Position numbers and translations under genes: made by a program
Part shown: in pieces, positions 25,276 through 38,144 of the stretch
Layout of the letters: each line of letters begins with the position of its first letter
Position numbering within the stretch: position 1 is the first letter of the stretch
The notes under the pieces: generated by a model
Told to the model about the DNA's origin: nothing
The model's database searches: none
Seen by the model: only the letters and a program-made list of their open reading frames with translations
Assembly (NCBI GenBank): GCA_037039925.1
Contig: JAXRKP010000253.1
Span: forward strand, 110,001 to 174,000
Length of the DNA stretch: 64,000 bases
DNA from: Doris montereyensis
Lineage: Eukaryota; Mollusca; Gastropoda; Nudibranchia; Dorididae
Direction: 5' to 3'

Positions 25276-25338
25276 CTCTCTCTCTCTGTCTGTCTCTCTC
25301 TGTCTCTCTCTGTCTCTATCTGTCTGTCTGTCTGTCTG

Positions 25339-25424
<86 letters not shown>

Positions 25425-25428
25425 ACAC
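25276..25428. repeat. (TC)n/(TGTC)n microsatellite
   Basis: CT-rich tract with embedded TCTG units, ending in (CA)n. It lies upstream of the first recognised LTV1 exon. Confidence 0.95.
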
Positions 25429-25811
25429 ACACACACATCCACTTTCATATAATGGGTACAATTCAAGAATTACATCCTGATCAATGCAGGCACCTGTAGT
25501 ATTATGTTGGCATATCCAATCTTCAGTTATTTTTTCTGAAAACTTATTATGACTTATATGTATTTCATGTTGATCTACTACTGTTACATGAGTATTGATT
25601 GTTTTTCAAGATCACTATTCACATACTCTTGGTAGAAAGTTTGGGGCTTTAAATTTATTATATAGGCACGTTTTTTACAGAGGCAACAAACAGATGGTAT
25701 AACCACATTGACATTAGACCGATCTAGATCTGTTTGTGTATGTGCAGGTATTTGTCTTGACTATTAAAATAACGTAACTAATTTTAAAAACTACATTTAA
25801 TTATTTTTCAG

Positions 25812-28800
25812 CCTAAGCCGGTCAAAAAGAAGAAGAAGTTCATTTCAAAGAAGAATGCAACAACTTATCGCCTTGTACCAGGATTGTACAATGAGGATGA
25901 TTCTGTGGAGACTCCCGAGCAGGTTTCTTAAAGTTTGAAACATATTTATAATGTATAAAAAAGAGAGAGAGAGAGTCGATGAGACTGCACTTATGCGGGG
26001 ATACAGGCTATAAATCCATCTTTATCTTTTATAATGCATGTGTGTGATTGGAATGAAAAGTTAACACGGGTTGAAAGAAAAAATATGCATTTCTTTTATA
26101 TGTCCTTTTTGTTATTAGCATAAAATGTTCTAATGATTGTCTTGTTTTGGTCTAATTTTCTTAGTTGTAATAATATCCAGATTTGTAAACATGTGTATGA
26201 CTTATTTACCGTTAATTTACAATTTAAAAAATGACTATGTACATTGTCATTCTTTAAACAGTTGTCTCAGTATTATTGTTTTTATGATGAACACAATCAA
26301 GCTATTTTTATGACAACTGTCCCTTCAGTGTATACATTATCTGAAAACTTGTTCCGATACTATGCATGACATAATGTAGGGACAGGTGACAATTATTCAA
26401 GCACAGAATTCCCATGCTTCTTATAAGGCTTGGTCTATTTTTAGCAACAGAAGATCACTTTTTCTGCTGTCTTTCTTTTCACCGCTGTATGAACTTTTGA
26501 TATATTTGTCGTTTCAGGTGGAGTCAAGGAAAGAAGAACAGAGAGAGTATGGCATATTTTATGATGATGGATATAATTATATGAAACACATGCGTTCGAT
26601 GACAGAGGAAGCGAGCATGGTCGACATTAATCCATCTGCCGACTACAGTGAAGTAAGTACAGAAGTTACCGCATAAATCCCCAGTGTTTGGGAAGCAGAG
26701 AAAACAGGCATTTAGACGAAACAGGCATTTGTGGGAAAATTGGTCAGGGCAAAAATTTGAGGCTGGTGAATGGACAGACAAGGACAAAGATTTATAACCA
26801 GGTTGGTTGTTTTATGCGAGAATTAGGATACCTGGAAATCAAAATAAAAAAGTTCTTTAACACTTAGGTGATGAGCATGCGGGCAGGTTGACGATTGCTT
26901 GCCACGAAGGCACAATGGATACGGCTAATAGGAGACTGGGGATGGGTGAGCAATAAATTTATTCACATGCGATGCATGCCCAGTCAATTTAAAAAACCAA
27001 GTAATTTTGTTCAACTTATGACGTCAAGGAAAGCGCCACGGGCGGAGTCTGGGATACTGTTTAATTCTCATTGCCTGGTGACAAACCAGTGATCCACTGG
27101 GACAAAAGCTGTACAAGTATATGAAGGGTGGTTACAATGCATGACAAATCGTTGACGGAAATAATTAGTCATATAAGCAATTAGCAATGGGATTACATGT
27201 ATATTGGAAAATATTAGAATTTTTAATCAATAACGAATGAACTTTATTATAATTTTGAACTTTTGAGACAGGGCATTCAGGGGAAAATCTTGGTTTTGAA
27301 ACATTTAGAGGGGCATTTATATGTAGAAAAAAATGTTGGCCTCATTGAGATTGTGGGCATTTAGGAGAAACAGGCATTATGGCGGCGAGCATTTAGGCTG
27401 TTACTACTATACAATTATTTTGATTGTCAAGATCTAAGATTGTACATTTGTCTTTAGCGATTCGATAAAATGGATACAAAAGCACTATATTTTAAATGAT
27501 GGAATATTAGCTTGTTTTGCTTTGGATTTGTTGTGGGGATTTTTTTCTTCTTTCTTTGTTTTGTTTTTAGATTTGAGAATGATGAGATTGGGTTGGAGAA
27601 ATGAGAGAAAGTCTAATTCCAAGGGAAGATCCAGTGAATAGTAATTTTTTTGTTTTGATACCTACATATTTAGACTTAGACACCGTCATCTTTTAAATCT
27701 ACTTCCTTTAGGCTTTTAGACTGCTTAGTCACCAGAAAGATTTAGACATACAAGATATGTTTTTACAACAGTTTTCTTCATTGTCAGTGAATCATTAAAT
27801 TGTAATTCATCCTTCTCTTATTTGAATGCTTGCAGACACAGTCAAGTTATGGAGGCTCAGTTCGATTCGAATTTTTTTCAACAGATGAAACCAGAGGTAT
27901 GATTGAACATAATCTCATTTACCTTTTCTAGTGAAAATAATGATATTCCTTAACCCTTAAACTGCAATAGTCTGATTGTATAGGCCGCAATCTGCGATTC
28001 TAATGCTGAGCATGATCATATAAATATAACATGATATATATTACTTCAATAGAATGAAAATAAGGGAATCTGATTTATCTGGTCTATTTTACTCAGATTT
28101 ATAATATAAAGCTAGGCTTTTCTCATCTTCTTGTTGATCATGATCATTGTGTCTTCAGAAAATGTGATTATGGTCTATTTGAGCCAAGCATGTCTGGCGC
28201 TAGAATGTTATAATAAATAACACTTGTGATCTTGCTTCATGTTTTTATTCTTCAAGCCATGGGCTTGAAAGACTGGAAATTCAAAGGTTCTATTTCTAAT
28301 TTGGGTTCAAGTTTGGATGGTTCTTAAACTGTTTGTAAAGATCAGTTAGTTGCAGGGATGGGGATTTTGTAGGGAGAGGGAGTTTTTCTTGTCAGAGTTT
28401 CTATGACTTGCCCAAATAGACTGTTGAAGAGTATATAAGACACTCAAGTGTCGGCACGTGGTTTGACTTGATTCCAAGGGCAAATGTTTAGACGGAATTA
28501 TATTTAACAATCTTATTTAATTTGTCAAATACCTGACACCTTTGAGTAAGATCACATAAAATTTCAGCATCCAGAAACTTTCTTGTCCTATTACTGTAAT
28601 GTATTAATTAATCAACTAAGACCTAAAATTCAAGTTTTGTAATATATTTGAAAACAGCTGAAATAGTTTTAACATTTTCTTGGGGTTGCTATTGACAGTT
28701 GCAAGGTTCAAAACCATGCAACTTACTTAGTTCATGAATAGTGTCAAAATCATTTTGGATCAGACATGCTTTTTACATGCACATAACTGCCTACCAGTAA

Positions 28801-31800
28801 ATATTATATAAAACATATTTAGTACATATTTTTGGCATTGAGTCCGTGTCTGTATTTACTCGTAAAAGTATGTATTTGAGGGTTAACTGTATAGTTTAAA
28901 AGAAATCCTTCCTATGATAACGGCAGATATTCATAGATATTTGGGTGAGACCACATTCTGAGTTTGCAAAACTGCTGTCAAACTTTGCCAGGAAGGCTAG
29001 CGATTGGCAGACTTTTTGTTATTTACTTTAAAGGTGATTAATTCTGTTTTTGGATTTTCAAATGGTTGGCAGCTATGCATTTAAAGCTTGGCATGTTAAG
29101 TAGGCCAATTTCAAGTGTGCCTCCTTGTTTTTCCCAATGTTAAATGAGATTTTTATGATAAATATTTTTCAATATTCCTTTTCACAGAGGTAAAAATTGA
29201 TGAGGATGTTTTAGCAGCTCTAGAAGATGCTCCTGAAGTCAAGCTCAAAGATGGAGATGTTGATAGCAGCGAGACCATTGTTGAAGAAGAGGAATTATTT
29301 TTTACCAGACGATTTTATAAACCAAGCTGGTGGTGCTGTCCCAAATGAAGACACTGAGGACATTGATTTTGACAGGTAAGACTGAGGACATTGGCTATGA
29401 CATGTAAGACTGAAGACCTTGGTTATGACAGGTAAGACAGAAGACATTAATTATGACAGGTAACACCGAAGACATTGCTTATGACAGGTAAGACCAATGA
29501 CAATGGTATGGTTATGACAGTTAAGACTGAGAATGTTGATTATGATAGGTAAGACTAAGGACATTTGTTATGACAGGTAAGCCTGAGGACATTGGTTATG
29601 ACAGGTAAGACTCGGGAGATTGATTGTGACAGGCAAGACTGAGGACATTGATTATAACAGGTAAGACTGAGGATGTTGGTTATGACAGGTAAGACTGGGG
29701 ACATTAATTATGACATACAAGACTGAAGACATTGAGAACTGATTAGACAGGTAGGACTGAGAACATTGAAATTATTTAAAATATCATAGTGCATGTTGCT
29801 CATATAACTTGACCGTCTCCGATGGGAATGGCTTTGCCAATTACCTATAACATACTCAGTTGCATAATATGATTTTTTGTTATTAGAACATCCACTTTAT
29901 CTGTACCAGAATTTCATAGGTGATATTGACTTTTTTGATATTCCTAGTGACAGAGATTTCAGTTCAGATGGAGAGGACGAAGGATCAGACTTTGACTTTG
30001 AGGTCAGTGAGGAAGAAGAAGCGGACGGTTTTGAAAATTACCAGCAGCAGCCATCTAGAACTCGAGGCAACGCTCAAGATGATATCATTGAAGCTCAGAC
30101 AGCATTGGTGAGTCTTAAGAGCAAATATTTTACAAGAAGAAGAAATGAAAAGGCTTACATTTTGATGTCATATGTTTTAATATACAAATTAGTTTGGTAA
30201 GAGAAATTGAACAGTTCTTTCTCTATTTTATAAATTTTCTTTAGTAAGACGTGGTTCGATTGAATTTATTTTTTAAAACAATCTCTTCTTGCCATGTATC
30301 ACCGCAACAGAGACTCATTTTGAGATCTACCTTCCTCTGTTTTCTCAGGCCGCATCAAACCTGACTTTGTGCAACGTTGGCTTTTCAGATTGGTCTCATA
30401 TTTCTTTTTTGTTGACTGCAGATTTTAAAGAACTTTGAGGAGGGTCTTGGATTTAACTGTGGTGCCCCAGACAATGAGGCAGAAATGCCAAAGGTTGAAG
30501 ATTATGAAGGATTGAAGCTTATCTTGAAGCAAGATAAAATGAAAGCTGGACAAGTGTAAGTGTTGGCAATTCTTTTCCCTTTTTTTAACATCTGAGGTGT
30601 CATTCTATAAACATACAATTGCAAATTTTATCAAATTTTGACATTTTATTCTAATATGTACTTAAAGATTTTTTGTTTTTAAGTGTTTTCGATTCAGGAT
30701 CCTGAACAGGATTGTCTAGGTCTTTGAAGACATGTGAATTCATGTTTGCTTATTGAATTTGGGAACTCTCTGATGAATTTAATGACAAATAATAAATTTA
30801 TTTGTCACCTGAGCAAACACTCATGAATCGTGCTCATGTACTGATTTGCAAGCTTGTGCAAATATAAAACTTGGTATGAAATTTGTATGAAATGTGAGAA
30901 TTGCTTGTGTTTCAAAGCTTCCTTACTATAATGTAATTCTTGAATCCAGGTCTTGGTCAGAAGTTTTAAATGATCATGCTGATCGCCCCTCGATCGACAC
31001 AACAAAATATGAATATGAGGATGAAAAGGAGGAGGAGTATGAGTGGAAAGAAGTGCCTCCCAGCAAGCCAAAATATGACTGTGTCAGCATCCTCAGTATG
31101 TTTCCAGATGTATTTCTGTTTTAATAAGAAGAAATAAATTTGCTTTTGTCAAAATTTTGAAACTGTTTTTTAATGACATGCAAACTTTGTTTAGATTTTT
31201 TTTCAAATTTTTCTGTGTTGTGGACAATTTGCAATGTGATCGTGTCTCAGAATTTTGTAAATTAGGGATGACCATTGCATGTGGTGTTCAAATCTCTTTT
31301 TCTTCACCTTTCGCAGGTCTGAACTCCAACACTAGAAACCTGCCAACAGATATCATCCCTCCCAGAACTGAGGTATGTGTGGCTGCCTTGTGTGTGTTGG
31401 GACTCATTATGTGTTATTAGTTCAATCACAGATGGAGAAATGATAAATTTAAAAAGAGACAAGTACATGTATATATTTGTTTACAATAAAGATCTTCACT
31501 GGAGCATATAAAGGGAGGAGAATGGAGTTTGGCAAGTTTGACTCATTGAGGTTCAGTTGTAGAAACTAGAGAAACTCTAGGTGATACTGATAGTAAGGGG
31601 TGGAGAGTAAGAATGTTCAAGGTCTCAAAAATGTATTACAAATTTTTTTTGCTCTTTGAGGTCTAAAAAGTACTTATTTTTTGTTGTTGTGGATGGCAAA
31701 GGATAATTGAGTGATTGCCATCATGGTGCCGACCTGCTGGCTTGTTTTTCCCCAGTCAGCCTTTTGTGAAATTAGCAGCAATTGCTTTTGTTTTTTCTTT

Positions 31801-34110
31801 TAGCGAACTTCTTTTTCCAATTTCTAAATCCCTCAAGCCATGAAAATAGTAGTGATTAGTCAGCAAGCACCATGTGAAACTACTTTGCATTGTAAAAATC
31901 TTCGCCCTGGAAAATTTCTACCAATCAGAATATTAAATGAAAAATAATTTTGCATTGTGTCTTATGACTTGTGTCTTATGACTGAAGTGGTATCGATGGC
32001 TGAGTCTATTGACTGCCGGACTGGGGAACATGAGGTCCGGGTTCGAATCCTGGCAAAGCTTGGCCGGATGTTATGTTCCTTGGGAAAGACACTTAACACA
32101 CATTTCCCCACTTGACCCAAGTGCAAAATGGGTACAAGCTTTAGCTTGGGAGTAAAAACATGCGTCAGACTATCGTCCTTTCTAGGAGGTGATTATTATC
32201 ATCTGTTCCATTTCACGCTATAGAAACCGGGAAACGTGTAATGGCCTTGAAGGAACTTTACTTATGACTGACCAGTGTCATGGTGTCTTCCCCAATTTCC
32301 AGTTCGGTTGTCCCAACCAATAATTATTGCCTAATCGTGAACACAGTTTTGTGACCAGAATTTGTCTACATATGCCATATTTATCTTTTGTTTTATATGA
32401 TTATATTTAGAATAGTTTGGAAAGAGATAATTAGAAAGCGAAGTAGTGAATTCCAGCTTCAATGAGAGATTTGTAAGAAATAAAAACTTGTTCTGGATCT
32501 GTTACATTCTAAACAGTAATTAGATTTAGGCATCTTTAATTTGAGCAAGATTTTCTGATTTAGAATCCAAAAATGCATGTGATCCACATACAGCCAAGTT
32601 GAAAGATAATTTTGACATGGTAATGAGTTCAATATCTTTAAAGTAACCAAAAGATACACACACAAAAACAAATATTCTATACATTATCTTGTCATGCACT
32701 GCCATGCACATAAGAAAAAATTATTTTCTTAGGATTAAAAAAAAAATTACATGGGAAAGATAGAATGAGAATAGGGGAAGGGGGGAAGGGGGGTGTTATT
32801 ATGCAAAAGATCTAGTTACCCTATATTCTCAAGCGGCTGTGGCAACCACACACTCCAGGAGATCACTTCCGTTAAAATGGGGGTCGCTGCTAGGGTTAAA
32901 AGCTCTCTTCCGAGATTGACTTTTGATTTTACTACATTTTCCTTTCATCGTGCATTCATAGCATAAAGATGGTTGCAGGTGACAACCTCAAACCTGTCTA
33001 GTGTTAATCCATCAAGTTTGTCTCTTTACTCTGATGTAATTGTTTTATCCTTGTACACATTATGCTAGTATCTAAATTCTGGTTCAGTTTGTTTTGTTGC
33101 TTTTTTTTTCAAAATCTTGCCAGCTCATCACAGTTAGAAGTGTTTTTTTAAGTTGATAAGAAAATATGTTGCATTCTTTTGCTTGACATTTCACTCTACC
33201 TATTATCTACTCTCAATAGAACAAGAAGTCCTGTAAATTATCAACTCATGAATCAGAGCATCCTCCTGGTATGAGTCTAAAGGCATTGGAAGAAGAGATC
33301 CGTAAAAACCGCCAAGCAGATAAAGCTAGTACTTTCAGACCCAAGGATGAAACCCTTGATGAAAGGAAATCAAGGAAACAGGCAGTCAAAGATGAACGAA
33401 AGGTGAAAAATCACATTAGGTTTTTTTTAAAGTATATATATATAATAATATGTTGTATACTGGACAAATGAATGAACTTTAATAAATTCAGGAGAGGCTT
33501 TTTGTAGATTTTAAACATATGCCACTTTTCTGTTCACTGTTGAGAATTGCTTTGATTAGAAACTTTCTGTTCTTTTTTTAATGATAGCATATCTTTGACA
33601 AAAGAATTTTTGAATACTACATGTTAGCTTTAACACCTTTTTCTTTTACTGTCATACATTTTAGTATGTTCCATAACATGCATTTGAAAGTTGCGGAAAG
33701 ATGTGGTTGCTTTCTTGAATAAGACAGATGAATGAAATTGTATCATTTAACCGCTCAAGATATTGAAAAGTGTGAATTCTTTGACAACCTTGTTTTTTTA
33801 TTAGACAGCGGGAAGGGAAAGTGGTTCTACTTCATATCTTAGTCCGTCATGCAAAAGCGTTTTAGATTTTGAGTTGTATTTGAATTTGAAAAGAAAAACA
33901 TATAATTAGCACAGTTTCTCTTTAATATGTCTTTAGCTATACTGAATCTTTGATAGTAGACATTTTCTTTTTTTTTAAATTGTCCCTGCTTTATGCTTTC
34001 ATAGATTGTTTAAATTTAGAATTTAAGGATAAGTTCCATATGGTCTTGAGTCCTGATGGATATCATCATTAAAACGACTTGCAGTTCAATGAATTTTACA
34101 TCAATACAAT

Positions 34111-34162
<52 letters not shown>

Positions 34163-34706
34163 CCTCCCTCCCTCCCTCCTCCCTCCCTCCCTCCCTCCCT
34201 CCCTCTCTCCCTCTCCTTCCTCTCACCCACCCACTCACCCACTCATTCACTCACTCACTCACTCACTCACTCACTCACTCACACTTACAGTAACAAAAAA
34301 CATGCGTTTAAACAATTACATAGTTTTTGTACAGGTTAGAAATGTGTGATTTGTTGGATATATGTCATATCTTTAGCATCAGAGTGTTCAGTAGTTCCTA
34401 CCCTTTCATTAACTGTCCATTAGAGTAAGAAGTTTCAAGTGCTCACCCCATGTAGTGTATCCGTTCTTTCTTTTTTTCTTGCAGAACTATAATGCATTCC
34501 TGAGTTTAAACTATACTGATTGGCTCCTTTAGTTAACATTATTTTAAGGATAAGCCTGACAATTTTTTACTTCTTTAATTTTTCAATTTCAGGAAAGACG
34601 TATGGAGAAAAAAGCCAATAAAACCGTATTCACGATAGAGAAGCACAGAATGCATAGAGAGACAGCAGCATTGGCTAAAGTGGGAAAGGGAATTCAAATG
34701 AGTTAG
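25812..34706 (+). CDS. LTV1: LTV1, 40S ribosome biogenesis factor
   Basis: Assembly factor that binds nascent 40S subunits and is released before they mature. Exons: 25812-25922, 26518-26652, 27836-27896, 29188-29375, 29948-30107, 30422-30555, 30950-31095, 31317-31372, 33220-33402, 34593-34706 (TAG). All junctions are GT-AG and phases agree. Recognised by the basic N-terminus (PKPVKKKKKFISKKNATTYR), RKEEQREYGIFYDDGYNY in exon 2, acidic central exons, SWSEVLNDHADR and KYDCVSIL, and the basic tail (RKSRKQAVKDERK, ERRMEKKANK). About 428 residues are covered; human LTV1 has 475. The start codon must lie in a tiny upstream exon, as the family begins only a few residues before this lysine cluster; I could not place it. 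A T-run at 29298-29303 is one base too long and shifts the frame within exon 29188-29375. The acceptor of exon 29948 was chosen by phase. Confidence 0.9.
25960..26035 (+). mobile_element. SINE 3' tail in LTV1 intron
   Basis: GAGACTGCACTTATGCGGGG ... GGCTATAAATCCATCTTTAT matches the 3' end of the SINE at 41425-41755 (AAACTATAAATCCATCTTTA). It is a 5'-truncated copy just after the first recognised LTV1 exon. Confidence 0.5.
26860..27420 (+). repeat. Dispersed repeat, copy 2 (LTV1 intron)
   Basis: Same unit and orientation as 898-1465, with scattered substitutions and indels. It lies within the intron between exons 26518-26652 and 27836-27896. Confidence 0.6.
29376..29768 (+). repeat. 28-bp minisatellite copying the LTV1 splice donor
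   Basis: Immediately after the exon ending at 29375, the unit GTAAGACTGAGGACATTGGT plus TATGACAG repeats about 13.5 times. Most units are 28 bp; two are 33-34 bp. The unit spans the exon/intron junction: the last exon bases (ACTGAGGACATTGATTTTGA then CAG) are the same sequence, so most units recreate CAG|GTAAG. Reading past the true donor gives an in-frame TAA at once, so use of downstream copies would truncate the protein. Confidence 0.9.
31985..32270 (+). mobile_element. tRNA-derived SINE, family B (LTV1 intron)
   Basis: tRNA-like head with A-box region TGGCTGAGTCTATTGACTGC and B-box GGGTTCGAATCCTGG. The conserved central domain follows (GGAAAGACACTTAACACACA, CCACTTGACCCAAGTGCAAA), then the tail ATGGCCTTGAAGGAACTTTA. 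Three minus-strand relatives lie at 46447-46715, 56435-56640 and 62955-63240. Confidence 0.8.
34112..34283. repeat. (CT)n-(CCCT)n-(ACTC)n microsatellite
   Basis: Compound simple repeat in the last LTV1 intron, changing unit twice. Predicted Ser/Pro/Thr-His-Ser repeat frames across it are artefacts. Confidence 0.95.
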
Positions 34707-36399
34707 CAGAAATGTACCTATCCTTATGTTTTGAGCATATGGTGATCTTTTATGTATTCTCTTGTAAATATATACCAACCATGGTAAATCATGTTCCTGA
34801 ATGGAATGAGGCCAGGGGAAACCTGTGAGATAGCATGTGGATGGGGATGATTGTGTTCAACAGCTGCATGATTCAAAATTCTTTGTTTTGAATAACAATT
34901 TTAAAAATACCCATTATGGACAGGTGATGGTTTACTTGAATTTCAGTGTTCTGAAGCTGACATGAGCACAAAAAAGGCATTTTATCAATGTAAAAATATT
35001 AAATCTTGTTTCATAAAATGTGCAACACCCATATCACATTATTGCAACTTATTATATTGATGTTTGTGTATCACAAGTAATGTTCTTAAGTGTGTTTGTG
35101 ATGTTTTGTATGAGTGGTTGATGGGGGCTGCTGGTAGGTTCTTCTTCTTTCCTTTCACTCTTTAACTCATCTTTCATCTTGCTGCTTCCTCTTAATTCAC
35201 CGCGGGCGGTTGGCGGGTGCTGCTGGTAGGTCCTACTACTTTCATTTTACTCTTTCACTTGTCTTTTATCTTGCTGCTTCCTCTTAATTTATCCTGAGAT
35301 CACAATGGTGGACGGCGTAAATTTCAATTTAACAAACTTAATTCATCCTGAGATCATCGCATATGGTGTACAGGGAAATATCAAAGTGAGGTTTTACTTT
35401 TAAAATGATAGTTTGCTCATGAAGAAAAACTCATTTACCTTTAATTTAAAGACAGCCAGTATGTTCACATGTGGAGCTTCTGCAACAATACAACAATGCA
35501 ATCCCTGTGGTATATTCCATGACAAATTATTACTTCCTTATTAAGGTGACCTGTATTCGGCATGACAATTTCCAACAAATAATATAATGGTTTAAAAAAA
35601 TGTTTAAATCCATCAATATCCTTGACAATTCATACAGCTCACGGCATGTCACCCCACTAAACCCCCCCCCCCCCCCCCCAATCTTTTCTCATTGAGGTGA
35701 CATGTCTAGATCTAAATTTATAGATCTGAATGTTTTTATAGCTCATCTAGATCTAGATTTAGATTTTAAACAAGCAAATTTTGAGACACCTAGAGATTCC
35801 AGATAATGTAAAATATAGATCGAGGCTATGGATCTAGTAGTCTTATATCAATAAGGCACTGACTGTCAGTAATTCAGAGCCCTCATTCACAGATCTATGT
35901 TTCTAGTCATCGTATTTTGATTAAAATCATTGTCTGCATTTATTTTGAGTCATAGATATACAGAGAGAGAGAGGAAGACAAGAGAATAAAAGAGGATGTA
36001 AGGAGATAATGAGGTGAGGATTGGTTTTTAGATGATAATAATATGATAGCGAGGAGGTCTAGCATCACCGCCATGTTGAGAAGGAAAGAGAGCGTTGAGG
36101 GGTCAGCATACTGATTGGGTAAGAATAACACCATGGAACTACTGCCAGATATGTCGTGAAAGTACTGGCTGTCTTATTTTAAAGACCTTGCAAATTTTGT
36201 CCCTTGTAAGGCATTTGACACCAGTAATGTGTTAACATTAGTCCTGTAACTGTAACACTAAATTCAAGATTATCCAATACATTTCTTTTCCTATCAGTCC
36301 TGGTTTCATCATCTTTCAATCAGCGGGTCCTTTTTAATCTTCTTGTCTGACTCACTCTTTTTTTAAAGAATTGGGTGAGTGGTTCCCACCCACTGATGT
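34707..36399. other. LTV1 3' region and repeats, no further gene
   Basis: The LTV1 3'-UTR begins here. A variant hexamer ATTAAA (near 34998) is a possible poly(A) signal; no clear AATAAA is close. The rest holds the dispersed repeat 35110-35375, a poly-C run (35662-35679) and a TCTAGATC cluster (35700-35830). Confidence 0.45.
35110..35375 (+). repeat. Dispersed repeat, tandem pair of partial copies
   Basis: Two successive versions of GCTGCTGGTAGGT ... CATCTTGCTGCTTCCTCTTA ... followed by GAGATCACAATGGTGGACGG. Related to 8870-9000 and 9290-9440. Confidence 0.55.
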
Positions 36400-37160
36400 A
36401 TCGCCCATTAAATGACTTTCCCTAAGGACAGCCTGTTGGGATGTGGTTTGGCACTGTATGAGGTTCTGTACCAAATTCCACCTGGTATCATTTTAAGTCT
36501 TGAGGCGATGAGGGCGATATTGCATTTTTTTCAAATTAATAATACATATCAACAACAACAAAAACTATCCGGTTATATAGTTATAGGCAACTCCTTTGCT
36601 GCCCATTCTGAGGCAAGGTGGAGTCTATAGTGGTGGCAGAGTTGACAACAACAAAATTCCTGAAATTTAAGCAAACATCCAGTAAATCCTGATTTGGTCC
36701 CAATCATGTCAATGGAAAGACATAAACAACTGTCCATTGAATGTTTAAAGAGGACAGTCCATCATGAATCAAAATCTTTACTGTAGCTGATGACAAGAGG
36801 AAAGAGTTTGTCTATATTGTCATTACTTCCATCTGTTGAGAAGCTGAGGCATTTGATATGACATGATTTTACTAAATCGGTCCTATCACTATCATCAATA
36901 AGCTAGTGCATTGACTATGGTTGTTTTTATCCTCCCACAACCAAATTTATCAATAATAATATTATTATTCTTTGAATTGACACCTTACATAACAAACCTT
37001 TCTTTGAACATGTTCAACCAGAAAGCTTGTGATTGTGAATAGCACCTCCACTTTGGCAACAGCTTCATCAAGGAATGAGTTTTCACTTTTCATAGTTGCC
37101 AATTTTTCAAAATACCTAAGTAGGAACGCCCTTATCACGATAATGCAGTGACTTTACAAC
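36400..37160 (-). pseudogene. hAT-like transposase remnant (N-terminal to middle)
   Basis: Read on the minus strand, degraded blocks follow hAT order. First an N-terminal block with FLDEAVAKVEVLFT (about 37090-37030), then IKCLSFSTDGSNDNIDKLFP (about 36855-36795), then RLHLASEWAAKELP (about 36620-36580), then a block like PHPNRLSLGKV (about 36450-36415). The TDGSND block corresponds to the first catalytic Asp region of hAT transposases. Stops and frameshifts break every block. Identification is by motif recognition only. Confidence 0.5.
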
Positions 37161-37389
37161 TGCAGTAAGTCATGCATTTTGTCCATCCCACTTGCTGTTT
37201 TAAAAACTATAGACTATAGACAGTCCTGTTTCTCTTCAACACACAAACACACGCATAAATTAAGAAATACTAAAACTATATCTGCGTTATAAAGGACACC
37301 TCTTCTGCTTTAGGTAGTATTGACATCTTATCAGATCAGAATAGATCTAAGACGTCCAAGCCAAGAATAATAACTAGCAAATTTATTAA

Positions 37390-37640
37390 AAATCTACAAA
37401 TTATTCTGCAGTGTCACTGTCATTGCCAGAAGATTGAACCCTCCTCATAAAGGAGTCATTGAATTGCCTATTGTAGCAGGCTTTGTTATGAATTGATTTA
37501 TTCACCAGGAGTGCAGACAGTGTGTCATCAGACAGGTAGCCTCTAAATTCTGTCTTGTTCTTCCTAACTTGGCTGAATGTTCTCTCACATTCTTAGTTGC
37601 TGTGAGGAATTGTCAGTATGCCAAACATGAAATATCTGAG
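37390..37640 (-). pseudogene. hAT transposase C-terminal (dimerisation) remnant
   Basis: Minus-strand frame reads FMFGILTIPHSN, one stop, then ECERTFSQVRKNKTEFRG and LSDDTLSALLVNKS, ending in a stop near 37404. The CERTFSQVRKNKTEFR pattern is the conserved C-terminal hAT dimerisation segment. It lies on the wrong side of the 36400-37160 remnant to be one collinear copy, so it comes from another element or a rearranged one. Confidence 0.55.
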
Positions 37641-38144
37641 TTTGTCATATCTTGGCATTCCAAGGCAATCAGTCATGCTCCTTATTTTGAATCAGATGTG
37701 GTCAGCAGGAGAGAAATAATATCCATCTCAAAATTATCTGTTGTGTAGGAATCAATTGAACTGGTCTAACATTACTATCAACCAATCTATTGCTTTATCA
37801 TGACCTTCCTGTGTGTTTGTCAAGACTAGGCATTTAAGATAAGGTAATATGTCTTTATATGTCCAAAAGGAAATTTGCTCTGGTCATGTTTCAAATCAAA
37901 ACGAATGAATTACAATACAATTCATCTCATTCACTTTCATTCTCTCTTTCATCCTCTATTTCACGACTAAAATCAAGACATTACAAAACCAGTGCTTTAT
38001 GGATATGGAAAATATAAATATACTGATACAAGAAATAAATGTTAAGTAAATTCAGTAAAACAAAATAGATAAATAGGAGTTTAAAACTGAGAGTGTGAGA
38101 GTAAGAGTTTAAGGCTAAGAAATAGTATGATTTAAACGAAACAC

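Noticed and set aside
29376..29768. Many tiny LTV1 exons
   Set aside because: The repeated units recreate donors but no acceptors between them, and their lengths would shift the frame. A minisatellite is the simpler reading.
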